DNA of 41,692 nucleotides from an uncultured PS1 clade bacterium (GCA_902533755.1 CACANC010000008.1:1-41692); one strand, 5' to 3'; shown: positions 11,479 through 22,116, counted from the stretch's first letter. Notes: generated by a model not told the origin, from the letters alone. Program-made: numbers and translations.

Positions 11479-13554
11479 ATGAGTCGTTCAACACCATTAA
11501 ATGATTATAGAAATATTGGAATTATGGCTCATATTGATGCCGGTAAAACGACAACTACTGAACGTATTTTATATTATACTGGTAAAAGTTATAAAATTGG
11601 CGAAGTTCATGATGGAGCTGCAACTATGGACTGGATGGAGCAAGAGCAGGAAAGAGGTATTACAATTACATCTGCTGCTACTACTTGTTACTGGAGAGAT
11701 AAAAGAATTAATATTATTGATACACCCGGACATGTTGATTTTACTATAGAAGTTGAGAGATCTTTGAGGGTTCTTGATGGTGCAGTAGCTGTTTTTGACT
11801 CGGTTGCAGGTGTTGAGCCACAATCTGAAACTGTTTGGAGACAAGCAAATAAATATAGTGTTCCACGAATGTGTTTTGTAAATAAAATGGATAGAATTGG
11901 TGCTGATTTTTATAGATGTGTTGAAATGATCGAAGATAGATTAGGTTCTAACCCTCTAGTAATTCAACTTCCTATAGGAGCTGAAAGCAATTATGAGGGA
12001 TTAATTGACCTTATTACTATGAAGGAAATTATTTGGAAAGAAGAAAGCCTTGGAGCTGAATTTGAATATAAAGATATTAGAGATGAGCTTAAAGAAGAAG
12101 CTGAGAAATATAGAACTTCATTAGTTGAAATGGCAGTTGAACAAGATGATAATGTCATGGAACAATACCTTGAGGGAAATGAACCATCAGAAGAATCCCT
12201 TAAAGAGTGCATTCGTCTTGGTGTCTTAAATCAATCCTTTGTTCCTGTTTTAAATGGCACTGCTTTTAAGAATAAAGGCGTACAACCTTTATTAGACGCT
12301 GTTGTTGATTTTATGCCTTCTCCTACTGATGTCGAGGCTATTAAAGGTATTAACCCTGATTCTGAAGATGAAATAACAAGAAAATCATCAGATGAAGAAC
12401 CGTTATCATTATTAGCTTTTAAAGTAATGAATGACTCTTTTGTCGGCAATCTTACATTCGCTAGGATTTATTCAGGGGTTATTAAATCTGGTGAAACTCT
12501 CATTAATACTGTTAAGGGAAAAAAAGAGAGAATTGGAAGAATGCTACTTATGCATGCTAATTCTAGAGAAGAAATTAAAGAAGCATATGCTGGAGATATT
12601 GTTGCTTTAGTTGGGTTAAAAGATACTACAACCGGAGATACTTTATGCCATGCTGAAGATCAGGTTATATTAGAGCGAATGGAGTTTCCCGATCCAGTTA
12701 TTGAAGTAGCTGTAGAACCTAAAACGAAAGCAGACCAAGAAAAAATGGGTATTGCACTCCAAAGATTAGCAAAAGAGGATCCATCTTTTAGAGTTGCTTC
12801 AGATGATGAATCTGGACAAACAGTTATAAGCGGTATGGGTGAGCTTCACTTAGATATTCTTGTAGATCGTATGAAAAGAGAATTTAAGGTTGAAGCAAAT
12901 GTTGGAGCCCCTCAAGTTGCATATAGAGAGACATTATCTAAAGAAGCTGAAATTGACTATACTCATAAAAAACAATCTGGAGGAGCCGGACAGTTTGCTA
13001 GATTAAAAATTGTTGTAAGTCCAGTTGATCCTGGCGAAGGATACTCTTTTGAAAGTGAAATTGTTGGCGGAAATATTCCCAAGGAATATATTCCTGGAGT
13101 TTCTAAAGGGATAGAAAGTATAAAAGAGACTGGAGCGCTAGCTGGTTTCCCTATAATTGATTTTAAAGTTAGATTAATTGATGGTGCATACCATGATGTT
13201 GACTCAAGTGTAATGGCATTTGAAATAGCTGCTCGTGCTGCTTTTAGAGAAGTCTGTAAAGATGCCGGGATAAAACTATTAGAACCAATCATGAGTGTTG
13301 AAGTTGTTACTCCAGAAGAGTATTTAGGAGATATTATTGGTGATTTAAATAGCAGAAGAGGTCAAGTGTCCGGAACTGAAACTAGAGGCCCTTCAACTGT
13401 AATTAATAGTATGGTTCCTTTAGCGAATATGTTTGGTTATGTAAATAACTTAAGATCTATGTCTCAAGGAAGAGCAGTTTTTACTATGCAATTTGATCAT
13501 TATCAAGAAGTTCCAAAAGCTGTATCTGAAGAAATCATTTCAAAATTAGCTTAA
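11479..13554 (+). CDS. fusA: Elongation factor G
   Basis: GTPase that drives translocation of tRNA and mRNA. The 691-residue protein has all G motifs: [15 protein letters not shown] near residue 17 (P-loop), the RGITI switch I element, DTPGHVDF near residue 80 and NKMD near residue 134. Later domains show [10 protein letters not shown] and the domain IV segment around [12 protein letters not shown]. Length fits canonical EF-G. tuf normally follows in this operon in many bacteria but is not present here; the next gene is rpsJ after 14 bp. Confidence 0.98.
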   Translation: MSRSTPLNDYRNIGIMAHIDAGKTTTTERILYYTGKSYKIGEVHDGAATMDWMEQEQERGITITSAATTCYWRDKRINIIDTPGHVDFTIEVERSLRVLDGAVAVFDSVAGVEPQSETVWRQANKYSVPRMCFVNKMDRIGADFYRCVEMIEDRLGSNPLVIQLPIGAESNYEGLIDLITMKEIIWKEESLGAEFEYKDIRDELKEEAEKYRTSLVEMAVEQDDNVMEQYLEGNEPSEESLKECIRLGVLNQSFVPVLNGTAFKNKGVQPLLDAVVDFMPSPTDVEAIKGINPDSEDEITRKSSDEEPLSLLAFKVMNDSFVGNLTFARIYSGVIKSGETLINTVKGKKERIGRMLLMHANSREEIKEAYAGDIVALVGLKDTTTGDTLCHAEDQVILERMEFPDPVIEVAVEPKTKADQEKMGIALQRLAKEDPSFRVASDDESGQTVISGMGELHLDILVDRMKREFKVEANVGAPQVAYRETLSKEAEIDYTHKKQSGGAGQFARLKIVVSPVDPGEGYSFESEIVGGNIPKEYIPGVSKGIESIKETGALAGFPIIDFKVRLIDGAYHDVDSSVMAFEIAARAAFREVCKDAGIKLLEPIMSVEVVTPEEYLGDIIGDLNSRRGQVSGTETRGPSTVINSMVPLANMFGYVNNLRSMSQGRAVFTMQFDHYQEVPKAVSEEIISKLA

Positions 13555-13568
13555 AGTAAGAGGGTAGA

Positions 13569-13877
13569 GTGAAAGAACAAAATATAAGAATAAGATTAAA
13601 GGCCTATGATCATAGGGTGCTAGATACTTCAGCTAAAGAAATTTTGGAGACTGCAAAAAGAACAGGCGCTGATGTAAAGGGCCCTATTCCATTACCAACA
13701 AGAATAGAAAAGTTTACGGTTCTTAGGAGTCCTCATATTGATAAGAAAAGTCGTGAACAATTCGAAATTAGAACTCACAAAAGATTGATGGATATCATTG
13801 ATCCTACACCTCAAACAGTTGATGCTTTAATGAAACTAGATTTAGCTGCTGGTGTTGATGTTGAGATAAAGTTATAG
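13569..13877 (+). CDS. rpsJ: 30S ribosomal protein S10 (uS10)
   Basis: S10 is a 30S head protein and also the NusE antitermination partner. The 102-residue product begins [16 protein letters not shown] and contains [20 protein letters not shown], both family hallmarks. The start is GTG at 13569, preceded by AGAGGG; no in-frame ATG fits the conserved N-terminus. It opens the S10 operon, 14 bp after fusA, without a visible promoter or S10-leader-type structure in that gap. Confidence 0.97.
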   Translation: MKEQNIRIRLKAYDHRVLDTSAKEILETAKRTGADVKGPIPLPTRIEKFTVLRSPHIDKKSREQFEIRTHKRLMDIIDPTPQTVDALMKLDLAAGVDVEIKL

Positions 13878-13886
13878 GTTTTAGTT

Positions 13887-14717
13887 ATGAGAACAGGTTT
13901 AATTTGTAAAAAATTAGGAATGAGTAGAATATTCGATTCCAATGGTTCTCATATTCCAGTAACAGTTCTTCATCTGGATAACTGTCATGTTATTTCATCC
14001 ATGACTGAAGAAAAAAACGGTTATTCTGCTATACAGATTGGAGTAGGTAAAATTAAAGATAAAAAGTTATCTAAATCTATGAAAGGTCATTTCAAGAAAA
14101 ACAAGGTTGAACCCAAGCTAAAACTTTCTGAATTTAGAGTTACACCTGAAAATCTAATAGATAATGGTACTGAAATTGTAGCTTCACATTTCATAAATGG
14201 TCAGCTTGTTGATGCTACTGGAACTTCAATAGGTAAAGGATTTGCTGGTGCTATGAAAAGACATAACTTTGGCGGGCTTCGTGCATCACATGGTGTTTCT
14301 ATAAGTCACAGAAGTCATGGCTCTACTGGCCAGTGTCAAGATCCTGGTAAAGTATTTAAAGGTAAAAAAATGGCCGGGCATATGGGGGCATCTACCGTGA
14401 CTACTCAAAATCTTGAAATAATTAAAACAGACTCAGAAAATGGTTTTATTTTCGTAAAGGGATCTGTTCCTGGATCAAAAGGTGGCTGGGTTATTTTAAA
14501 TGATGCAAAAAAAATTCCTTTAAGAGAAGATTTACCTTTGCCAGCTGGCGTTAAAGGTCATGATGTAAATGAAGAAACTCCAGCAGAAGAAACACCAGTA
14601 GAGGAGACTCCAGCAGAAGAAACACCAGTAGAGGAGACTCCAGCAGAAGAAACTCCAGTAGAGGAGACTCCAGCAGAAGAAACTCCAGCAGATGAAGAGG
14701 TTAAAGATGAAAGTTAA
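13887..14717 (+). CDS. rplC: 50S ribosomal protein L3 (uL3) with acidic repeat tail
   Basis: Early-assembly 23S-binding protein near the peptidyl transferase centre. The core is normal: [16 protein letters not shown] at the N-terminus and the loop segment [34 protein letters not shown], here spanning about residues 136-169. At 276 residues it is roughly 65 longer than E. coli L3. The excess is a C-terminal low-complexity tail from about residue 227, built from alternating ETPAE and ETPVE units and ending in DEEVKDES. The coding sequence for the tail is a tandem DNA repeat and overlaps the rplD start by 11 bp. Confidence 0.97.
   Translation: MRTGLICKKLGMSRIFDSNGSHIPVTVLHLDNCHVISSMTEEKNGYSAIQIGVGKIKDKKLSKSMKGHFKKNKVEPKLKLSEFRVTPENLIDNGTEIVASHFINGQLVDATGTSIGKGFAGAMKRHNFGGLRASHGVSISHRSHGSTGQCQDPGKVFKGKKMAGHMGASTVTTQNLEIIKTDSENGFIFVKGSVPGSKGGWVILNDAKKIPLREDLPLPAGVKGHDVNEETPAEETPVEETPAEETPVEETPAEETPVEETPAEETPADEEVKDES
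14571..14690 (+). repeat. Four 30-bp tandem repeats in rplC
   Basis: Four near-identical 30-bp units (14571-14600, 14601-14630, 14631-14660, 14661-14690) encode the acidic ten-residue repeat of the uL3 tail. Units two to four each begin with GAGGAG, a strong Shine-Dalgarno-like hexamer, at 14601, 14631 and 14661. The authentic rplD site AGAGG (14696-14700) follows. Copies differ at only a few positions, which suggests recent expansion and probable copy-number variation between strains. Confidence 0.95.
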
Positions 14718-15327
14718 TCTTATTAATATAGAAACTGAAAAAACAACTTCAGAAGATCTGCAAGATGAGTTTTTCGGACTTGATCCGAGAAAAGATATTT
14801 TGCATAGAGTTGTAACTTGGCAATTATCAAGAAAAAGATTAGGCACAAGGAAAACTAAAAGTAGAGGAGAAATTACTGGAAGCACTAAAAAGATTATGCG
14901 TCAAAAAGGTTCTGGCGGTGCAAGACATAGAACAAAAAAAGTTAATCTTTTTAGAGGTGGCGGCACGGCCTTTGGTCCAAAAGTAAGAGATCATTCAACT
15001 AAACTACCAAAGAAGATTAGAAAATTGGGATTAAGACATGCTTTATCAGCAAAGGCTAAAAATAATGAGCTAATTCTTGTTGACGGAAATTTTTCAGATC
15101 TATCCAAAACAAAGTCTATAAAAGACAAGATTGAAAAACTTGATTTAAAAAATTCTTTGATTGTTAATAATTTTGATAATGATAATCCTTTTGTTAAGGC
15201 TGCAAAAAATATTAAAAACATTGAATTCCTTAAAGTTGATGGAATTAATGTTTACGACATTCTTAATAATCAAAAACTTATCATAACTAAGGACTCTTTA
15301 AATAATATTTTGGAGAGATGTCAATGA
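14707..15327 (+). CDS. rplD: 50S ribosomal protein L4 (uL4)
   Basis: 23S rRNA-binding protein whose extended loop lines the exit tunnel. The conserved segment [20 protein letters not shown] and the tunnel-loop region with [15 protein letters not shown] are clear. I place the start at ATG 14707 (MKVNLI), six bases after AGAGG and matching the usual L4 N-terminus; an in-frame ATG at 14692 lies before that site and is less likely. This gives 206 residues and an 11-bp overlap with rplC. L4 is the S10-operon autoregulator in E. coli; nothing here shows that role. Confidence 0.95.
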   Translation: MKVNLINIETEKTTSEDLQDEFFGLDPRKDILHRVVTWQLSRKRLGTRKTKSRGEITGSTKKIMRQKGSGGARHRTKKVNLFRGGGTAFGPKVRDHSTKLPKKIRKLGLRHALSAKAKNNELILVDGNFSDLSKTKSIKDKIEKLDLKNSLIVNNFDNDNPFVKAAKNIKNIEFLKVDGINVYDILNNQKLIITKDSLNNILERCQ

Positions 15328-15614
15328 GCTTAAGTAATTATGATATATTATTAAGTCCTGTCGTTACTGAAAAATCAACTCTATTATCTGAGTCAAATAA
15401 AGTTGTTTTTAAAGTAGCTATTAAATCAAATAAAAAACAAATTAAAAAGAGCGTAGAAGAAATTTTTAAAGTTAAGGTAAAGTCTATAAATACTCTTAGA
15501 AGAAAAGGTAAATCTACCAACTTTAGAAATATTAAAGGTAAACGAAAAGATTTTAAACACGCAATTGTTACTTTAGAGGAAGGTCAGACCATTGATACAA
15601 TGGGTTCTGTTTAA
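15324..15614 (+). CDS. rplW: 50S ribosomal protein L23 (uL23)
   Basis: L23 sits at the exit of the ribosomal tunnel and docks trigger factor and SRP. The product contains YDILLSPVVTEKSTLL and the basic NTLRRKGKSTNFRNIKGKRKDFKHAIVTL region. I choose ATG 15324 (96 residues) over ATG 15318: GGAGAG at 15312-15317 is properly spaced only from the later codon, which forms an ATGA overlap with the rplD stop. Confidence 0.95.
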   Translation: MSLSNYDILLSPVVTEKSTLLSESNKVVFKVAIKSNKKQIKKSVEEIFKVKVKSINTLRRKGKSTNFRNIKGKRKDFKHAIVTLEEGQTIDTMGSV

Positions 15615-15620
15615 TCGATT

Positions 15621-16457
15621 ATGGCATTAAAACAATATAAACCGACAAGTCCAGGGCAAAGGGGTCTAGTTTTAGTAGATAAATCTTCTTTATCGAAGGA
15701 TAGACCATTAAAAAAACTTACTGAAGGTTTACCATCTAAATCTGGCAGAAACAATAATGGAAGAATTACATCAAGAAGACGCGGAGGTGGACATAAAAGA
15801 TTATATAGAAAAATCGATTTTAAAAGAGATAAAATTGATTCAGTCGGAGTAGTAGAGAAACTTGAATATGATCCTAATAGAACTGCCTTTATTGCGCTTA
15901 TTAAGTATGAAGATGAGTATAGGTATATTATAGCTCCTCAAAGATTATCAGTTGGTGATAAAGTTTCATCAGGACCTAATTCAGATATAAAACCAGGAAA
16001 TTCTTTGCCTATGACTAAAATTCCTATAGGTACTATTATTCATAATATTGAAATGAAACCAGGCAAAGGCGGTCAATTAATAAGATCTGCGGGTACTTTT
16101 GCCCAATTAGTCGGTAGAGATCAAGGTATGGCAATTATTCGACTTACTTCTGGTGAGCAGAGGCTTATACCTGCTGAATGTTATGCAACAATTGGAGCTG
16201 TTTCAAATCCAGATAATTCTAATCAAAAATTAGCTAAGGCCGGTAGAAATAGATGGAAAGGTAAAAGACCTTCAGTCAGAGGTGTTGTAATGAACCCAGT
16301 TGACCATCCTCATGGAGGTGGTGAGGGTAAAACCTCTGGTGGACGTCATCCTGTAACTCCATGGGGAGTTCCTACTAAAGGTAAAAAGACAAGATCAAAT
16401 AAGAGTTCTGATAAATATATAGTTAGAAGTAGACATCAAAGAAGGAAGAGAAAGTAA
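15621..16457 (+). CDS. rplB: 50S ribosomal protein L2 (uL2)
   Basis: L2 is needed for subunit joining and peptidyl transfer. The 278-residue product starts [15 protein letters not shown], contains [17 protein letters not shown] and the C-terminal [21 protein letters not shown] segment with the conserved histidine region. Family-normal length. It lies 6 bp after rplW and 2 bp before rpsS. Confidence 0.98.
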   Translation: MALKQYKPTSPGQRGLVLVDKSSLSKDRPLKKLTEGLPSKSGRNNNGRITSRRRGGGHKRLYRKIDFKRDKIDSVGVVEKLEYDPNRTAFIALIKYEDEYRYIIAPQRLSVGDKVSSGPNSDIKPGNSLPMTKIPIGTIIHNIEMKPGKGGQLIRSAGTFAQLVGRDQGMAIIRLTSGEQRLIPAECYATIGAVSNPDNSNQKLAKAGRNRWKGKRPSVRGVVMNPVDHPHGGGEGKTSGGRHPVTPWGVPTKGKKTRSNKSSDKYIVRSRHQRRKRK

Positions 16458-16459
16458 TT

Positions 16460-16738
16460 ATGGCTAGATCAGTTTGGAAAGGACCATTTGTAGAAAGTTA
16501 TGTATTAAAAAAGGCTGAGGCAGCAAGAGAGTCTGGAAGAAAAGATATTATAAAAATTTGGAGCAGAAGATCAACTATCCTCCCTCAGTTTGTCGGTTTA
16601 AATTTTGGGGTTCACAATGGACAAAAGTTTATCCCAGTATTGGTGACTGAAGACATGGTAGGTCATAAGTTTGGTGAATTTGCTCCTACTAGAACTTATT
16701 ATGGACATACTGCTGATAAATCAGCAAAGAGAACTTAA
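16460..16738 (+). CDS. rpsS: 30S ribosomal protein S19 (uS19)
   Basis: 30S head protein that forms intersubunit contacts. The 92-residue product reads [11 protein letters not shown] at the start, then [19 protein letters not shown] and [15 protein letters not shown], all typical of S19. The stop TAA is immediately followed by the rplV ATG, implying coupled translation. Confidence 0.98.
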   Translation: MARSVWKGPFVESYVLKKAEAARESGRKDIIKIWSRRSTILPQFVGLNFGVHNGQKFIPVLVTEDMVGHKFGEFAPTRTYYGHTADKSAKRT

Positions 16739-17119
16739 ATGAGTAAAAAAACTAAAGAATTAAGTAAACCAACATCAAGGGCTATAGGTAAAATGATTAG
16801 AATTAGTCCGTATAAACTTAACCTAGAAGCAAAATCTATAAGAGGAAAAAAGGTTGATGATGCTCTTTCTTACTTACAATTCTCAAAAAAGAGAATATCA
16901 AATACGGTGAAAGATACTTTAGAGAGCGCTATAGCTAATGCAGAAAATAATCATGCTCTTGATATAGATAAATTATATGTAGATGAAGCTTTTGTTGGAA
17001 AAAATATGGTCATGAAAAGATGGAGAGCTAGAGCTAGAGGTAGAGCTGCAAAGATATTAAAGCCATTTAGTCAGCTTACTATAATTTTAAAAGAACAAAA
17101 TATTGAGGATACAAAATAA
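16739..17119 (+). CDS. rplV: 50S ribosomal protein L22 (uL22)
   Basis: L22 lines the exit tunnel next to L4. The 126-residue product has the typical [22 protein letters not shown] region, then [18 protein letters not shown], the tunnel hairpin segment. The first 15 or so residues are a charged N-terminal extension, as seen in other alphaproteobacterial L22 proteins. It abuts rpsS and overlaps rpsC by one base (TAATG). Confidence 0.97.
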   Translation: MSKKTKELSKPTSRAIGKMIRISPYKLNLEAKSIRGKKVDDALSYLQFSKKRISNTVKDTLESAIANAENNHALDIDKLYVDEAFVGKNMVMKRWRARARGRAAKILKPFSQLTIILKEQNIEDTK

Positions 17120-17811
17120 TGGGTCAAAAAGTTAATCCTATAAGTATGAGACTGGGCATCAATAGAACTTGGGATTCTACTTGGTATGCTGGAAAAAATG
17201 AATATTCAATACTCTTAAAGGAAGATTTGAATATGAGAAAGATGATCTTTAAAGATTTAAAGAACGCTGCAATTTCAAGAGTTGTTATTGAAAGACCACA
17301 CAAAAAATGTTTAGTAACTATTCATTCTGGTAGACCAGGACTTATTATAGGAAAAAAAGGTTCTGAAATAGAAAGCTTAAGAAAAAAACTTCAAAAACTA
17401 ACATCATCCGATGTTGTTGTTAATATTGTTGAAGTTAGAAAACCAGAAATAAATGCTACTCTAGTTGCCGAGAACATTGCTCAACAATTAGAAAGACGTG
17501 TAGGTTTTAGAAAGGCTATGAAAAGGGCTGTTCAATCAGCAATGAGGTTAGGAGCTAAAGGCATTAGAATTAATTGTGGTGGAAGGCTCGGCGGTGCAGA
17601 AATTGCTAGAACTGAATGGTATAGAGAAGGAAGAGTTCCTTTACATACTCTAAGATCAGATGTTGATTACGGTGTTGCTTCTGCTCATACAACCTACGGT
17701 ATCTGTGGAATTAAAGTTTGGATTTATCTTGGCGATATCATGGAGAATAATCCATTTGCAAAAGATAATAAATCTGAAGATAAAACTCTTGAACAAGGTA
17801 AGGGGCTATAA
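17119..17811 (+). CDS. rpsC: 30S ribosomal protein S3 (uS3)
   Basis: S3 lies at the mRNA entry channel and contributes helicase activity. Landmarks are [14 protein letters not shown], the KH-domain core [17 protein letters not shown] near residues 71-87, and the C-terminal [26 protein letters not shown]. At 230 residues it is normal length, ending in a short charged tail. It overlaps rplV by one base and precedes rplP by 5 bp. Confidence 0.98.
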   Translation: MGQKVNPISMRLGINRTWDSTWYAGKNEYSILLKEDLNMRKMIFKDLKNAAISRVVIERPHKKCLVTIHSGRPGLIIGKKGSEIESLRKKLQKLTSSDVVVNIVEVRKPEINATLVAENIAQQLERRVGFRKAMKRAVQSAMRLGAKGIRINCGGRLGGAEIARTEWYREGRVPLHTLRSDVDYGVASAHTTYGICGIKVWIYLGDIMENNPFAKDNKSEDKTLEQGKGL

Positions 17812-17816
17812 GTTAA

Positions 17817-18239
17817 ATGCTACAACCAAAAAAGACAAAATATAGAAAAGCGCACAAAGGCAGAATTAGAGGTAAAGCAAAAGGCGGTACAACTCTTAAT
17901 TTTGGTTCTTATGGGTTAAAAGCACTAACAGCTGAAAGAGTGACATCTCGTCAAATTGAAGCTGCGAGAAGAGCTATAACAAGACATATGAAGAGAGCTG
18001 GTAAAGTTTGGATAAGGATTTTTCCTGATGTTCCTGTTTCAAAAAAGCCTACAGAGGTAAGAATGGGCAAGGGTAAAGGAACTCCAGAATATTGGGCCGC
18101 TAGGGTTAAACCAGGTAGAGTAATGTTTGAAATTGATGGTGTGAATTCTGATATAGCTCATACAGCACTGAATCTCGGTTCTTCAAAATTACCTCTTCAA
18201 ACAAAAATTATTACGAGACCTGGTGAGGGTAATAAATAA
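17817..18239 (+). CDS. rplP: 50S ribosomal protein L16 (uL16)
   Basis: L16 sits near the A and P sites and organises the central protuberance. The 140-residue product begins [19 protein letters not shown] and has [23 protein letters not shown] and [15 protein letters not shown]. Its stop overlaps the rpmC start (TAATG), a typical spc/S10 arrangement. Confidence 0.98.
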   Translation: MLQPKKTKYRKAHKGRIRGKAKGGTTLNFGSYGLKALTAERVTSRQIEAARRAITRHMKRAGKVWIRIFPDVPVSKKPTEVRMGKGKGTPEYWAARVKPGRVMFEIDGVNSDIAHTALNLGSSKLPLQTKIITRPGEGNK

Positions 18240-18454
18240 TGGCAAAAAAGAAAAAAGAAATAAGAGACATGAGTAAAGATCAACTTATAGATCATGTAGA
18301 AGCTCTAAAAAAGGAATTATTTAATCTCAAAATTGAGATTATGTCTGGACAAAATAACAATACTTCAAATATTTCTAAAATTAAAAAGGATATAGCTAGA
18401 GCAAAAACCTTTATCAATATTCAAAGTAAAGAAATGGAGTCATCAAATGCCTAG
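18239..18454 (+). CDS. rpmC: 50S ribosomal protein L29 (uL29)
   Basis: Small helical protein next to L23 at the tunnel exit. The 71-residue product is Lys/Glu-rich with the L29 pattern [21 protein letters not shown] followed by [15 protein letters not shown]. Position between rplP and rpsQ confirms the call. It overlaps rpsQ by 8 bp. Confidence 0.95.
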   Translation: MAKKKKEIRDMSKDQLIDHVEALKKELFNLKIEIMSGQNNNTSNISKIKKDIARAKTFINIQSKEMESSNA

Positions 18455-18677
18455 AAGAATTTTAAAAGGAATAGTAATTAGTGATAAAGCTGATAAAACA
18501 CTTACCGTTAAAGTGGAAAGAAGATTCTCTGATCCATTTTTCAAAAAAACTGTTAGAAGCTCAAAAAAATATAAAACACATGATGAGAATAATAAATTTA
18601 AAGTCGGTGATTCTGTAAGAATTCAAGAGTGCCGTCCGATTTCTAAAACGAAAACTTGGACAGTGTTAGAGGATTAG
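18447..18677 (+). CDS. rpsQ: 30S ribosomal protein S17 (uS17)
   Basis: 16S rRNA-binding protein of the 30S body with an OB fold. The 76-residue product shows [21 protein letters not shown] and the later [31 protein letters not shown], the usual S17 pattern. GGAG upstream lies inside the rpmC end, and the reading frames overlap by 8 bp. Confidence 0.97.
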   Translation: MPRRILKGIVISDKADKTLTVKVERRFSDPFFKKTVRSSKKYKTHDENNKFKVGDSVRIQECRPISKTKTWTVLED

Positions 18678-18693
18678 TATTAAGGAATAAACA

Positions 18694-19062
18694 ATGATTC
18701 AAATGCAATCAAAATTAGATGTAGCCGATAACTCTGGAGCTAAACTTGTACAGTGCATAAAAGTATTAGGAGGATCTAAGAGAAGAACTGCTGGTGTGGG
18801 AGATATTATTGTTGTTTCAGTAAAAGAAGCTATTCCTAGAGGTAGGGTAAAAAAAGGTGAAGTTCTTAAAGCTGTTATTGTAAGAACAAAAAAAGAAATA
18901 AGAAGACAGGATGGAAGCGCTATTCGTTTTGATACTAATGCTGCTGTTCTTGTTAATGCTCAAGGAGAACCAATTGGTACAAGAATTTTTGGTCCAGTAA
19001 CAAGAGAGTTACGTTCTAAGAATCTCATGAAAATTGTTTCCCTAGCTCCGGAGGTAATATAA
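18694..19062 (+). CDS. rplN: 50S ribosomal protein L14 (uL14)
   Basis: Subunit-interface protein forming bridges to 16S rRNA. The 122-residue product has [40 protein letters not shown] and the C-terminal [16 protein letters not shown] 18694 ([10 protein letters not shown]) matches the family N-terminus better than ATG 18703. Its TAA overlaps the rplX ATG. Confidence 0.98.
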   Translation: MIQMQSKLDVADNSGAKLVQCIKVLGGSKRRTAGVGDIIVVSVKEAIPRGRVKKGEVLKAVIVRTKKEIRRQDGSAIRFDTNAAVLVNAQGEPIGTRIFGPVTRELRSKNLMKIVSLAPEVI

Positions 19063-19376
19063 TGGCTTCAAAACTAAAAAAAGGAGATAAGGTTTTTATT
19101 TTAGCTGGAAAAGACAAAGGTAAAGAAGGCGAAATTATACAAATTTTAGGATCTGATAAAGCTATTGTCCAAGGAATTAATATTGTAAAAAAACATAAAA
19201 AACCTTCTCAGGAGGATGAAGGAGGTATTGTTGATCAAGAAAAACCTATACATAAATCCAATCTAATGCTCATAGATCCAAAAAGCAAAAAACCTACTAA
19301 GATTGGCTTTAAGCAAAATAAAAAAGGCATAATTACTAGATTTGCAAAGAAATCAGGAGAATTAATCAATGACTGA
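19062..19376 (+). CDS. rplX: 50S ribosomal protein L24 (uL24)
   Basis: Assembly initiator of the large subunit. The 104-residue product contains the KOW motif region [20 protein letters not shown] and [19 protein letters not shown]. It overlaps rplN by one base and rplE by 8 bp. Confidence 0.97.
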   Translation: MASKLKKGDKVFILAGKDKGKEGEIIQILGSDKAIVQGINIVKKHKKPSQEDEGGIVDQEKPIHKSNLMLIDPKSKKPTKIGFKQNKKGIITRFAKKSGELIND

Positions 19377-19923
19377 AATTGAAATTCCAAGATTACAAAA
19401 GCTTTATAATGATAAAGGTATAACAGACTTAATTGATGCTTTCTCTTATCAAAATCGATTAGAAGTACCGAAGATTAATAAAATCGTATTGAATATGGGA
19501 ATTGGTGAGAATGTTAGTGATAGTAAAAAAATTAACTCTGCTGTTGATGCTTTAGAGTTAATCTCCGGTCAAAAGCCAGTTAAAACTATCGCAAAAAAAG
19601 CCATAGCTGGATTTAAGTTAAGAGAAGGCTTACCTGTAGGAGTTAAAGTTACTCTAAGAAAAAAAGTTATGTATGAGTTTATAGACAGATTAATTAATAT
19701 TGCTCTGCCAAGGGTTAGAGATTTTAGAGGATTAAATAATAAAAGCTTTGATGGAAATGGAAATTATGCTTTTGGCATTAAAGAGCACATAATTTTTCCT
19801 GAAATCAATTATGAATCCGTTACTGATATATGGGGGATGGATGTTATTATTTCTACATCTGCCAATACTGATGAAGAAGCTTTAGCATTATTAAAGGGTT
19901 TTAATTTCCCTTTTGGAAACTAA
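19369..19923 (+). CDS. rplE: 50S ribosomal protein L5 (uL5)
   Basis: Binds 5S rRNA and contacts P-site tRNA. The 184-residue product has [45 protein letters not shown] and the C-terminal [20 protein letters not shown], all L5 signatures. It begins inside the rplX end by 8 bp. Confidence 0.98.
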   Translation: MTEIEIPRLQKLYNDKGITDLIDAFSYQNRLEVPKINKIVLNMGIGENVSDSKKINSAVDALELISGQKPVKTIAKKAIAGFKLREGLPVGVKVTLRKKVMYEFIDRLINIALPRVRDFRGLNNKSFDGNGNYAFGIKEHIIFPEINYESVTDIWGMDVIISTSANTDEEALALLKGFNFPFGN

Positions 19924-19936
19924 AAAAGAGGTAAAT

Positions 19937-20242
19937 ATGGCAAAAGTTAGTTTAGTTCAAAGAGATTTAAAAAGAAGAAAGCTTTGGAATAAGTACAAAG
20001 AAAAGAGAGCAAGTCTTTTGGCTATTGCAAATGACAAGACATCCTCTGCTGAGGAGAGATTTGAAGCGAGATTAAAGCTATCCAAACTACCAAGGAACTC
20101 CTCTAAATCACGTATTAGAAATAGATGCTCTTTAACTGGAAGGCCAAGAGCAGTTTATAGGAAATTTGGTTTATCAAGAATAGCTCTAAGAGAGCTAGCT
20201 TCTCATGGAAAACTACCTGGTGTAGTGAAATCAAGCTGGTGA
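19937..20242 (+). CDS. rpsN: 30S ribosomal protein S14 (uS14), zinc-free long form
   Basis: 30S head assembly protein. ATG 19937 ([15 protein letters not shown]) is chosen because it has AGAGG five bases upstream and matches the family start; an in-frame ATG at 19913 would add 8 residues that overlap rplE. The 101-residue length and the absence of the CxxC-CxxC pairs mark the zinc-independent form. The C-terminal [18 protein letters not shown] segment is conserved. Confidence 0.96.
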   Translation: MAKVSLVQRDLKRRKLWNKYKEKRASLLAIANDKTSSAEERFEARLKLSKLPRNSSKSRIRNRCSLTGRPRAVYRKFGLSRIALRELASHGKLPGVVKSSW

Positions 20243-20249
20243 GGTACTA

Positions 20250-20648
20250 ATGAATATAAATGATCCGATAGGAGATATGATTACTAGAATTCGTAATGCA
20301 CATTTGCGTGGTAAGAATACTGTAGATTCTCCAAGTTCAAATCTAAGAATTAACATATTAGAAGTTTTAAAGGATGAAGGCTTTATTAGAGGTTTTTCAA
20401 CTACTGATTATGAAAATGGAAAATCTGAAGTTCAAATCGATTTAAAATATCATGAAGGTGAACCAGTAATTAGAGAGATTACTAGAGTGTCAAAGCCTGG
20501 TAGGCGCGTCTATTCCTCAGTTAGCGGAATGAGCCTTGTTCGTAATGGTTTAGGTATTTCAATTTTATCAACTCCAAAAGGAGTTATGTCAGATAAGTCA
20601 GCAAGAAATAATAATGTTGGCGGTGAAGTTTTGTGTACTGTTTTTTAA
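20250..20648 (+). CDS. rpsH: 30S ribosomal protein S8 (uS8)
   Basis: Central-domain 16S binder and, in E. coli, translational repressor of the spc operon at the rplE start. The 132-residue product begins [17 protein letters not shown] and ends with [28 protein letters not shown], the hallmark S8 C-terminus. No S8 target-like fold was recognised around rplE, though that was only checked by eye. Confidence 0.98.
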   Translation: MNINDPIGDMITRIRNAHLRGKNTVDSPSSNLRINILEVLKDEGFIRGFSTTDYENGKSEVQIDLKYHEGEPVIREITRVSKPGRRVYSSVSGMSLVRNGLGISILSTPKGVMSDKSARNNNVGGEVLCTVF

Positions 20649-20666
20649 TTTAATTGGTGTGTTGTA

Positions 20667-21200
20667 ATGTCGAGAATAGGTCAAAAGATTATAGAAATTC
20701 CAGATAATGTAGAAGCTAATTTAGGTCAAGATGAAATAAAACTGACTGGCCCTAAAGGTGAGCTTTCAGCCCCAATATTTGAAGGGGCAAGTATTGAGAT
20801 TGTCGATAAAACAATAACTGTTACCAAAGGTGAAGATAATCAAGGTTTTTCAAAAAACTGGGGTCTTCAAAGAACCCTTATATCGAATAGTGTTATAGGA
20901 GTTAGTGAAGGTTATTCCAAAAAACTTGAGATTACTGGCGTTGGTTTTAGGGCTCAAATGAAAGGTAGTAATATTCAATTATCACTTGGTTTTAGCCATG
21001 ATGTTAATTATGAAACACCTGATGGTATTAAAATCGAAACACCAACACAAACTGAAATTATAATAAGTGGAATAGATAAACAAAAAGTTGGTCAAGTAGC
21101 TGCAGAAATAAGGGCTTTTAGGCCGCCTGAACCTTACAAGGGTAAAGGGGTGAGATACGAGAATGAATACATCTTTAGAAAAGAAGGCAAGAAGAAATAA
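20667..21200 (+). CDS. rplF: 50S ribosomal protein L6 (uL6)
   Basis: Two-domain protein near the sarcin-ricin loop. The 177-residue product has MSRIGQKIIEIPDNVEA, GPKGEL, GYSKKLEITGVGFRAQM and the C-terminal RPPEPYKGKGVRYENEYIFRKEGKK, all typical. Normal length; rplR follows after 4 bp. Confidence 0.98.
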   Translation: MSRIGQKIIEIPDNVEANLGQDEIKLTGPKGELSAPIFEGASIEIVDKTITVTKGEDNQGFSKNWGLQRTLISNSVIGVSEGYSKKLEITGVGFRAQMKGSNIQLSLGFSHDVNYETPDGIKIETPTQTEIIISGIDKQKVGQVAAEIRAFRPPEPYKGKGVRYENEYIFRKEGKKK

Positions 21201-21204
21201 TTAA

Positions 21205-21555
21205 ATGACAAAGTTAAATAAAGACATAAGACGACAAAACCGTGTTAGGAAAGATCTTAAAGAAAAAGCTACAGATAAATGTAGATTAACAGTCTTTAGA
21301 TCTTCAAAACATATCTACGCACAAATTATTGATGATGTTTCGGGAAAAACGATTGCTTCTGCTTCATCTCTAAATAAAGATTTTAAGGAAAAGGGAAGCG
21401 ATATAAATGGCGCTTCTAAAGTAGGCGCTATGATAGGTAAAAAAGCTATTAATGCAGGTATTAAGGAAATTTTCTTTGATAGAGGTAGATATAAATATCA
21501 TGGAAGAGTAAAAGCTCTAGCTGAAGGAGCTAGAGAAGCAGGACTAATTTTTTAG
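21205..21555 (+). CDS. rplR: 50S ribosomal protein L18 (uL18)
   Basis: 5S rRNA-binding protein. The 116-residue product shows CRLTVFRSSKHIYAQIIDD near residues 26-45 and the C-terminal FDRGRYKYHGRVKALAEGAREAGL. Standard length and position between rplF and rpsE. Confidence 0.98.
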   Translation: MTKLNKDIRRQNRVRKDLKEKATDKCRLTVFRSSKHIYAQIIDDVSGKTIASASSLNKDFKEKGSDINGASKVGAMIGKKAINAGIKEIFFDRGRYKYHGRVKALAEGAREAGLIF

Positions 21556-21564
21556 GAGAATATT

Positions 21565-22116
21565 TTGGCTTTAGAAGATAAAAATTTTCAAGATAATGAT
21601 AGTGATTTTATTGATAAATTAGTTTTTATTAATAGAGTTGCAACTGTTGTTAAAGGTGGAAGAAGATTCAGTTTTGCAGCATTAGTTGTAGCTGGAAATC
21701 AAAAAGGTCATGTTGGTTTTGGTCATGGTAAAGCCAGAGAGGTTCCAGAAGCTGTAAAAAAAGCTACCGATTCTGCTAAAAGTTCATTAATTAAAGTTCC
21801 CTTAAAAGAGGGTAGAACCCTACATCATGATATTGAAGGGCGTCATGGTGCAGGTAAGGTTATTTTAAGGACTGCGCCTCCAGGAACAGGAATAATATCT
21901 GGTGGTCCAATGAGAGCTGTTTTTGAAGTTTTAGGTGTACAGGATGTAGTTGCAAAATCTATTGGTTCATCTAATCCATATAATATGGTTAGGGCTACTA
22001 TTGATGCTCTATCTAAAATCGATAGTCCAAGACAAGTTGCCGCTAGAAGAAATAAAAAAGTAAGTGAAGTTGTATCTAAGTTTGAAAATCAGGAAGAAGT
22101 TACTGGCGAGGGGTAA
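21565..22116 (+). CDS. rpsE: 30S ribosomal protein S5 (uS5)
   Basis: S5 contributes to decoding accuracy and mRNA unwinding. The 183-residue product has [22 protein letters not shown] and [20 protein letters not shown], then [19 protein letters not shown]. The start is TTG at 21565, preceded by AGGAG at a good distance; no in-frame ATG precedes the conserved core. It directly abuts rpmD. Confidence 0.97.
   Translation: MALEDKNFQDNDSDFIDKLVFINRVATVVKGGRRFSFAALVVAGNQKGHVGFGHGKAREVPEAVKKATDSAKSSLIKVPLKEGRTLHHDIEGRHGAGKVILRTAPPGTGIISGGPMRAVFEVLGVQDVVAKSIGSSNPYNMVRATIDALSKIDSPRQVAARRNKKVSEVVSKFENQEEVTGEG

Noticed and set aside
12963-13292. 109-codon - strand frame inside fusA
   Set aside because: Antisense shadow of conserved EF-G domains IV and V.
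14692-14706. Upstream ATG 14692 as rplD start
   Set aside because: AGAGG at 14696-14700 lies downstream of it and is correctly spaced for ATG 14707, whose product matches the family N-terminus.
14532-14885. 117-codon - strand frame opposite rplC-rplD
   Set aside because: It is the antisense reading of the 30-bp repeat, giving a Trp/Cys/Phe-rich repetitive product; a shadow of the uL3 tail.
17660-17845. 61-codon + frame overlapping rpsC end
   Set aside because: Off-frame reading of rpsC and the start of rplP; hydrophobic product without a family pattern.
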